A stretch of 10,931 nucleotides of DNA, taken from positions 1 to 10,931 of the forward strand of contig CAMNCZ010000014.1 in assembly GCA_946534775.1 (NCBI GenBank). Reading direction: 5' to 3'. Made by a program: the position numbers and the translations under genes. Source of the DNA: an uncultured Eubacteriaceae bacterium. GTDB taxonomy: Bacteria > Bacillota > Clostridia > Lachnospirales > CAG-274. The notes under the pieces are model-generated. The model saw only the letters and a program-made list of their open reading frames with translations. It had not been told where the DNA came from and ran no database searches. Of the stretch, positions 6,718 to 10,931 are shown piece by piece; position 1 is the first letter of the stretch, and each line of letters begins with the position of its first letter.

Positions 6718-7797
6718 CTACCTTTCAGTACAGCTTATACAAGGATCAATGGTAAGTATAAGCAGGCCGACATCGGCATAATCGGCGCCCTTTAATGTTT
6801 CGCAAAGTCCCGCAAGGTTTGCAAAGGTGGGTGTGCGCACCCTCATTCTGTCAAGGTGCGGACTGCCGTTGCCGCTTACATAATAGATAGCCTCGCCGCG
6901 GGGCTGCTCTATCCTGACAAAACTTTCACCCTTGGGATTTCCCTTTACAGCCGCCGCAAGTTCACCCTCGGGCAGCTTTTCAACAGCCTGTCTTATAATA
7001 TTTATCGACTGATATATCTCGTTTATACGCACATAGCAGCGCGCATAGCTGTCACCGTCGTCACTTGTTATAATATCAAAATCCAGATCGCCGTAAGCCG
7101 CATATCCAAGCTTTCGCATATCTGTCTTTATACCGCTTGCCCTTGCAAACGGACCTGCGCAGCCCAGATCGTGCGCCTGCTGCTTTGTCAGCACGCCAAC
7201 GCCCTTTAAACGCGATACAACGCTGTAATCCTCCATAAAAGTGGGGACTATCCTGTCAAGTTCCTTCTTTACGGAATGTATCATATCAAGCACTGCGCCC
7301 GCCATTTCGGGCGTGATATCCTTCATAACGCCGCCTATTTTATTTACCGAAAAAATAACCCGTCCGCCCGTTGTAAGTTCCAGCACATCAAGTATTTTTT
7401 CGCGTATGCGCCAACACTGATAAAATAAGTTTTCAAAACCGAAACCGTCCGCAAGCAGGCCAAGCCAAAGGAAATGGCTGTGCATCCTGGACAGTTCAAA
7501 CCAGATAGTTCTTAAATATTTTGCGCGGTCGGGTACTTCCACATCCATTATATCCTCAACGGCCTCGCAGTAGCCGAAACCGTGGCCGAAACTGCAAATA
7601 CCGCATACACGCTCCGCCACATAGACCATCTGATTGAAATCGCGTTTTTGTGTAAGGCTTTCAAGTCCGCGGTGAATAAAACCTATAGACGGTATCGCCT
7701 CAACTATTTTTTCATCCTCTATTACAAGATCCAGATGTATAGGCTCCGGCAGCACGGGATGCTGCGGGCCGTAAGGTACTATACTTCTTTTTTTCAT
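6718..7797 (-). CDS. echE: Ech hydrogenase large subunit E, Ni-Fe active site
   Basis: This is the catalytic subunit of a group 4 membrane-bound [NiFe] hydrogenase, reducing protons to H2 with ferredoxin electrons. All four Ni-Fe cysteines are present: C65 and C68 in RVCGICSFGHG, and C353 and C356 in DPCISCTER, so it is a true hydrogenase and not a NuoD-type subunit, which lacks them. The N-terminus PYGPQHPVLPEP and IGFIHRGLE (38-46) are typical of the NuoD/EchE family. The 359-residue length agrees with EchE proteins. The protein ends exactly after the final arginine, with no C-terminal extension to be cleaved, so no HycI/HyaD-type protease should be required. The start ATG at 7797 is chosen because AGAGGTG (7804-7810) lies 6 nt upstream; a GTG at 7806 lies inside that RBS. 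It follows the zinc-finger gene by 36 nt and precedes echF. Confidence 0.96.
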   Translation of the reverse strand: MKKRSIVPYGPQHPVLPEPIHLDLVIEDEKIVEAIPSIGFIHRGLESLTQKRDFNQMVYVAERVCGICSFGHGFGYCEAVEDIMDVEVPDRAKYLRTIWFELSRMHSHFLWLGLLADGFGFENLFYQCWRIREKILDVLELTTGGRVIFSVNKIGGVMKDITPEMAGAVLDMIHSVKKELDRIVPTFMEDYSVVSRLKGVGVLTKQQAHDLGCAGPFARASGIKTDMRKLGYAAYGDLDFDIITSDDGDSYARCYVRINEIYQSINIIRQAVEKLPEGELAAAVKGNPKGESFVRIEQPRGEAIYYVSGNGSPHLDRMRVRTPTFANLAGLCETLKGADYADVGLLILTIDPCISCTER

Positions 7798-7803
7798 TAT
7801 TTT

Positions 7804-7810
7804 CACCTCT
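7804..7810 (-). promoter_or_regulatory. RBS deciding the echE start
   Basis: On the minus strand AGAGGTG occurs 6 nt before ATG 7797. The in-frame GTG at 7806-7804 would be part of this Shine-Dalgarno sequence and so cannot use it, which favours the ATG. Confidence 0.75.
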
Positions 7811-7833
7811 GACAGAATTTATCCAACCAAATA

Positions 7834-8412
7834 TCATTTGATTTTTCTGCGTTTTGTTCGTTTCGATTTCACATTTTTTCCCGAAAGTTTATCAAGCCTT
7901 GTTTTTGCCGCTTTTGCCGTAACATTGTATTTTACGGTGTTGTAGATAAGCCAGATACAGTATATCGGCATTGCGGCACCGCCAAGCAGCAGACCGCCCG
8001 CTATAACGGCGATAAAGCAAAGGATCACCCTGTTTCCGCTAAGTTCGTAAGCCTGCGCAAACCTGCGCCCAAGCAGCAGCGCCGCACGCAGTCCCACGGG
8101 GATACAGGCAAGGGCATATACAAAAACCACGGTTTTGCGTTCACTCCCCGTGCTTCCCGTCAGTGCCGATAAAGCATCCGTCGGTGTTCTGCCGCCTATC
8201 TTGCAGTAAAACAGATAAAACAGCAATGTTGTCAGCAAAATTACCGCAATAAGCCTTAATATAAATACTGCCCTTTTTTTGAGCGCCGTGCTTTTTATGC
8301 AATGCGTGCAAAGGTTTGCGCCCCAATATGCGCTGCACGCCCTGCAAAGCGGTTTTCCGCAGCTTATACATTCGGTGGTGCTTTCTTTGTCTTTATGATA
8401 ATAACAATTCAT
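7834..8412 (-). CDS. Unrecognised zinc-finger membrane protein inside the ech operon
   Basis: I do not recognise a named family for this 192-residue protein as a whole. The N-terminus holds eight regularly paired metal ligands: C3-xx-H6, C15-xx-C18, C23-xx-C26 and C35-xx-C38, a B-box-like cross-brace that should bind two zinc ions. Three hydrophobic stretches follow: about 48-70, 94-115 and a long one at 129-160 that may be two helices. The C-terminus is a basic tail (KSKRTKRRKIK). B-box-plus-membrane proteins of unknown role are common in clostridia. This one lies between echD (6 nt upstream) and echE (36 nt downstream), an insertion in an otherwise standard Ech gene order. Its own RBS is weak (AGGAAA about 18 nt before the ATG), so translation may be low or coupled to echD. 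It could be an accessory membrane subunit, an assembly factor, or an unrelated passenger. Function is unknown. Confidence 0.85.
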   Translation of the reverse strand: MNCYYHKDKESTTECISCGKPLCRACSAYWGANLCTHCIKSTALKKRAVFILRLIAVILLTTLLFYLFYCKIGGRTPTDALSALTGSTGSERKTVVFVYALACIPVGLRAALLLGRRFAQAYELSGNRVILCFIAVIAGGLLLGGAAMPIYCIWLIYNTVKYNVTAKAAKTRLDKLSGKNVKSKRTKRRKIK

Positions 8413-8418
8413 TTTTTA

Positions 8419-8784
8419 TTATTCTTTGGTTTCCTTTGGTACAAAAGGCGTTTCTTCGGTTATTCTGTAAAGCTTGTTTTTATAATCGGGTTCTATAAGG
8501 TTTATATTTATACCAAACAGTTCCTTCATTTCGTTTTCATAGAACGCCGCGTAGGGTATTACCTCCGAAAGGCTGATTATCTCGGTGTCTTTTTCTATAT
8601 TGCAGCGCAGCGTGACATATTTGTAGTTTTCATCGTCCGCAAACGAGTAGCTAAGCTGCGGTTTCCCGTCAACATAAGCCGCGCAGGCCTGCGACAGACG
8701 ATAGCCCTCACGCTTTTTCTGTATGGCACTTTCAAGCAGGTCGTGATAGTCGATCTCGATTATTTCGCTTAAAGTATCTCTCAT
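8419..8784 (-). CDS. echD: Ech hydrogenase subunit D (NuoC/30-kDa-like)
   Basis: This 121-residue soluble subunit is homologous to the NuoC/30-kDa protein of Complex I and contacts the hydrogenase large subunit. The diagnostic motif ENEMKELFGI (83-92) matches the family's E-R-E-x-x-D-x-F-G-I signature. No cofactor ligands are expected. Its size agrees with short EchD proteins and not with the longer NuoC. The start ATG overlaps the echC stop by 4 bp (ATGA, 8781-8784), with GGAGG 11 nt upstream, so its synthesis is coupled to EchC. The zinc-finger gene begins 6 nt after its stop. Assignment is good from motif and position, although the N-terminal 60 residues are poorly conserved. Confidence 0.88.
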   Translation of the reverse strand: MRDTLSEIIEIDYHDLLESAIQKKREGYRLSQACAAYVDGKPQLSYSFADDENYKYVTLRCNIEKDTEIISLSEVIPYAAFYENEMKELFGININLIEPDYKNKLYRITEETPFVPKETKE

Positions 8785-9395
8785 TTTTTACCCGACCTCC
8801 TTTTTTTGCCCGATGATTTTTTGTTTTTGCTTTTACTGTTTTGTTTTATCGGTTTTGTATTATCGGTTTGTACGGAAACTTCCGTCTTTTCCTCTGTCTC
8901 GGTCTTTTCAAGTTTCTCCATTTCCTCGTGCTTATCGGCATAAGGCGGAAGATTATGTTCCTTCACCCACGCTTTATGCTTTTCAAGACGTTCCTGGAAG
9001 AGATCGACAGCCTTTACTATGCCGTCTATTATGGCCTGCGGCCTTGCAGCGCAGCCCGGTACATAAATATCAACGGGAATGACCGTATCGGCGCCGCCCA
9101 AAATATTGTAGCAATCCTTAAAAATACCGCCCGTACAGGCACATACACCTATAGCGCAGACCACCTTGGGTCTTGGCATCTGGTCGTAAAGCTGTTTTAC
9201 AACGGGCGCATTCTGGCTGTTTATGCCGCCCGTTATAAGCAGTATATCCGCCTGCATCGGGTCGCCCGTGTTTATTATACCAAAACGTTCCGCATCGTAT
9301 ACGGGCGTAAGGCAGGCCAGCACCTCAATATCGCAGCCGTTGCAGCTGGAACCGTCATAGTGCAGCACCCACGGAGATCTTTTTATTTCAAACAT
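8781..9395 (-). CDS. echC: Ech hydrogenase small subunit C (NuoB-like)
   Basis: This subunit carries the proximal [4Fe-4S] cluster that passes electrons to the Ni-Fe site. Cluster ligands are visible as C18 and C21 in SSCNGCDIE, C85 in GVCACTGG and C115 in VPGCAARP, the NuoB/EchC arrangement. The conserved core ends at about residue 150 (the size of typical EchC). Residues 155-204 form an extra tail, first acidic (Glu/Lys/Thr) and then strongly basic and Ser/Lys-rich, ending KKRRSGKK. It is probably disordered and could bind acidic partners or membrane lipids; this is inference. An AAGGAG lies 9 nt before the ATG at 9395. It follows echB by 22 nt and overlaps echD by 4 bp. Confidence 0.94.
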   Translation of the reverse strand: MFEIKRSPWVLHYDGSSCNGCDIEVLACLTPVYDAERFGIINTGDPMQADILLITGGINSQNAPVVKQLYDQMPRPKVVCAIGVCACTGGIFKDCYNILGGADTVIPVDIYVPGCAARPQAIIDGIVKAVDLFQERLEKHKAWVKEHNLPPYADKHEEMEKLEKTETEEKTEVSVQTDNTKPIKQNSKSKNKKSSGKKRRSGKK

Positions 9396-9417
9396 AATAA
9401 ATACTCCTTAACTATTT

Positions 9418-10284
9418 TTACTTTATCAACATCAGTACCCAAATATTGCATCCCGCAAGCACAAGCGCAACTATCCAGCCCATTTTAAGCATTTCAAACT
9501 GTTTCATTCTTGCGCTGGTGTTGTCGATAAGAATTTCGAGGAAATATACCAAAAATATAACAACTATCGCCGCGCTCATACTGTAAGGGTTGCTGTTTAC
9601 CACAAGCAAGCCGATAACGCCCATCAAAAATACGTTTTCATACCACTCGGTAACAGTAAACAGCGCAAGGTTTCTTGCACCCATTTCACTGGTAACGCCC
9701 TTTACTATCTCCTGATGTGCGTGATGCGAAGTACTTATATCAAAAGGCGATTTGCGCATTTTGATAGTCAGTATAAACACAAAAGCGATAAATACACCGG
9801 GCAGATAATAAATACTGCTTATCTTGGATGTTGCTATCTCACTTATCTCAAACGAGCCGTCAACCAGATAAAAGCCGACACACGCCATAAGCACCGCGGG
9901 TTCGTAAGATACCATCTGTATAAGTTCGCGGTTTGCGCCTATTGTGGAATAAGGCGAGCTTGTAACGGTCGAGGCAAAGTAAAGAAACATTGCCGCCGTC
10001 GAAAGCACAAACATACATAAAAGTATGTCGCTGCCCGCAAAGAACATAGCGCCCGTAAGCACCATAAATATCATATATGAAAGCAATAAAAACGTCTGCG
10101 CATTTGTTACGGATATAACCTGCTTTTTAAGCAGCTTTGCCAGGTCGTAAAACGGCTGCATAAGCGGCGGGCCGACCCTGCGCTGCATCCTTGCCGATAT
10201 TTTGCGGTCTATACCTTCAAGCAGGCCGCCTATTATCGGTGCTAAAATAAGGTAACAAATAACGCTTATAATTTTAGTTCTCAT
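9418..10284 (-). CDS. echB: Ech hydrogenase membrane subunit B (NuoH-like)
   Basis: This 288-residue integral membrane protein is homologous to NuoH/HycD and anchors the hydrogenase module next to the ion-translocating subunit. Conserved matrix-side loops are clear: DRKISARMQRRVGPP (26-40), GANRELIQMVSYEPA (116-130) and the KSPFDISTSHHAHQEIVKG block (178-196). Roughly seven or eight hydrophobic helices are visible, including those near 5-23, 64-84, 86-106, 131-142, 161-176, 216-230, 237-256 and 268-287. The true start is the ATG at 10284, overlapping the echA stop by 4 bp (ATGA), with GGGAG 8 nt upstream. The reading frame stays open for 87 more codons upstream, but that stretch overlaps echA and does not resemble NuoH. 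Subunits B and A form the membrane arm. Confidence 0.95.
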   Translation of the reverse strand: MRTKIISVICYLILAPIIGGLLEGIDRKISARMQRRVGPPLMQPFYDLAKLLKKQVISVTNAQTFLLLSYMIFMVLTGAMFFAGSDILLCMFVLSTAAMFLYFASTVTSSPYSTIGANRELIQMVSYEPAVLMACVGFYLVDGSFEISEIATSKISSIYYLPGVFIAFVFILTIKMRKSPFDISTSHHAHQEIVKGVTSEMGARNLALFTVTEWYENVFLMGVIGLLVVNSNPYSMSAAIVVIFLVYFLEILIDNTSARMKQFEMLKMGWIVALVLAGCNIWVLMLIK

Positions 10285-10931
10285 AACGTCACTCCCAAAA
10301 CAACACAGAACATCACTATCAGCACTGCCGAGGCAAAAATCTGACAGGGTACCATAATTTTTCTGATACCTATTCTGTTTGCAAAATAATAATTTGACAG
10401 CCACAATTTTCTTTCTTCGCCCATAGAATCGACAAAGGCCGTATTGTCGCCTGTATTTATACCGCCCATATATGCCAGTTTTATGTTTGAATGTATCCTG
10501 CAGCTGTAATAGTAGGTAACGGGCGGTACCGCAAATACAAAGCATATAACCACAACAAGCATATATAAAAGTCCCTGCGAAAGCACTTCGCCGCTTGTAT
10601 GGAACAATTCGTCAAGCATAGGATCGACAAATATTTTTGAAAGCAAGGGGAAAAGCACACATAACAGTATCATAAGTATTGCCTGTATGCCCATTGAGAT
10701 CGTTTCGTTCTTTCTTGTTATATCCTTTATGTGCGAATGTTCAGCGTGCGGATGGCTTATCAGCTTGCCCATCCATTTACTCCAGTAAAACGAAGTTGTT
10801 GCCGAGCCGAAAACTATAAACAGCAAAAGCGCTATATTTTTTTCATCAATAGCTGCCCTTAAAGCCGCCCATTTTGATATAAGCATACCAAAAGGTGCAA
10901 GGAACATACCCGCAATACCTATAAACATAAA
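10281..10931 (-). CDS. echA: Ech hydrogenase membrane subunit A (NuoL/Mrp-antiporter-like), C-terminal part
   Basis: Only the last 216 residues are in the window; the reading frame runs off at 10931 with no start, and full-length EchA proteins are about 600 residues. This is the ion-translocating, antiporter-like subunit related to NuoL and MrpA/D. The visible part has the LAPFGMLISKW segment (11-21), whose SK lysine corresponds to the conserved lysine of the antiporter-like family, then helices near 32-48, 79-98, 118-138 and 195-213. A histidine-rich loop, SHPHAEHSH (59-67), lies between helices. The GGINTGDN motif (156-163) and the following loop are typical of EchA/HyfB-like C-termini. Its stop overlaps the echB start by 4 bp, which with the order A-B-C-D-E-F identifies the complex. 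The promoter must be outside the window. Confidence 0.88.
   Translation of the reverse strand, partial: FMFIGIAGMFLAPFGMLISKWAALRAAIDEKNIALLLFIVFGSATTSFYWSKWMGKLISHPHAEHSHIKDITRKNETISMGIQAILMILLCVLFPLLSKIFVDPMLDELFHTSGEVLSQGLLYMLVVVICFVFAVPPVTYYYSCRIHSNIKLAYMGGINTGDNTAFVDSMGEERKLWLSNYYFANRIGIRKIMVPCQIFASAVLIVMFCVVLGVTL

Noticed and set aside
125..7797. A formate hydrogenlyase made of PflB, formate dehydrogenase and a hydrogenase
   Set aside because: No formate dehydrogenase gene is present, the pflB and ech genes are on opposite strands and well apart, and the small gene set is Ech-type rather than Hyc-type.
8841..9488. 215-codon plus-strand open frame antisense to echC
   Set aside because: It mirrors the conserved echC frame and has no recognisable domain or RBS. 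A shadow reading frame.
10285..10545. 87-codon upstream extension of echB
   Set aside because: It overlaps echA out of frame and is unlike NuoH. The ATG at 10284 has a good RBS and a 4-bp overlap with echA.
6718..10931. A Complex I (Nuo) operon
   Set aside because: EchE keeps both CxxC motifs that bind Ni and Fe, which NuoD lacks. The six-gene order and the ferredoxin subunit match Ech, and hypC follows.
1..10931. CRISPR arrays, tRNA or rRNA genes, insertion sequences
   Set aside because: I saw no repeat-spacer pattern, cloverleaf, rRNA-like block or transposase. The only repeats are the short palindromes and the 12-bp tandem listed.

Overview
The window looks like a chromosomal segment of a strictly anaerobic, fermentative Firmicute, most likely a gut-type clostridium (Oscillospiraceae or a relative). 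The evidence is the gene content (pyruvate formate-lyase, an Ech-type energy-converting [NiFe] hydrogenase, peptidase T), strong AGGAGG-type ribosome binding sites and short intergenic gaps. This placement rests on content and style only and is tentative.

Layout. (1) 1-124: a leader with a near-perfect 38-bp palindrome, a plausible sigma-A promoter and a strong RBS. (2) 125-2368, plus strand: pyruvate formate-lyase (pflB), closed by a hairpin terminator. (3) 2427-3632, plus strand: peptidase T (pepT). (4) A strong hairpin at 3643-3672 separates pepT from a convergent two-gene minus-strand unit. That unit is a sugar-nucleotidyltransferase-like gene (3683-4417) preceded by a polyprenyl-phosphate sugar phosphotransferase (4440-5864), with a near-consensus extended -10 promoter at 5959-5987 and a leader hairpin. 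(5) 6039-10931, minus strand: an energy-converting hydrogenase operon. In transcription order it reads echA (cut by the window end), echB, echC, echD, a zinc-finger membrane protein, echE, echF, hypC. The genes overlap by 4 bp or lie up to 36 nt apart.

How they work together. PflB splits pyruvate to acetyl-CoA and formate without reducing ferredoxin. The Ech complex takes electrons from reduced ferredoxin, through EchF and EchC to the Ni-Fe site in EchE, makes H2, and couples this to ion pumping through membrane subunits EchA and EchB. HypC is the chaperone that delivers the Fe(CN)2CO precursor to the large subunit. All four Ni-Fe cysteines of EchE are present, so this is a hydrogenase and not a Complex I fragment. 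The polysaccharide pair would prime a surface glycan on undecaprenyl phosphate.

Most notable: an unrecognised 192-residue protein with an eight-ligand B-box-like zinc module and about three or four membrane segments is encoded inside the ech operon, exactly between echD and echE, in an otherwise canonical A-B-C-D-E-F order. It is a candidate accessory subunit or assembly factor. EchC and EchF also carry long charged C-terminal tails, and EchE ends immediately after its DPCxxCxxR motif, so no maturation peptidase should be needed.
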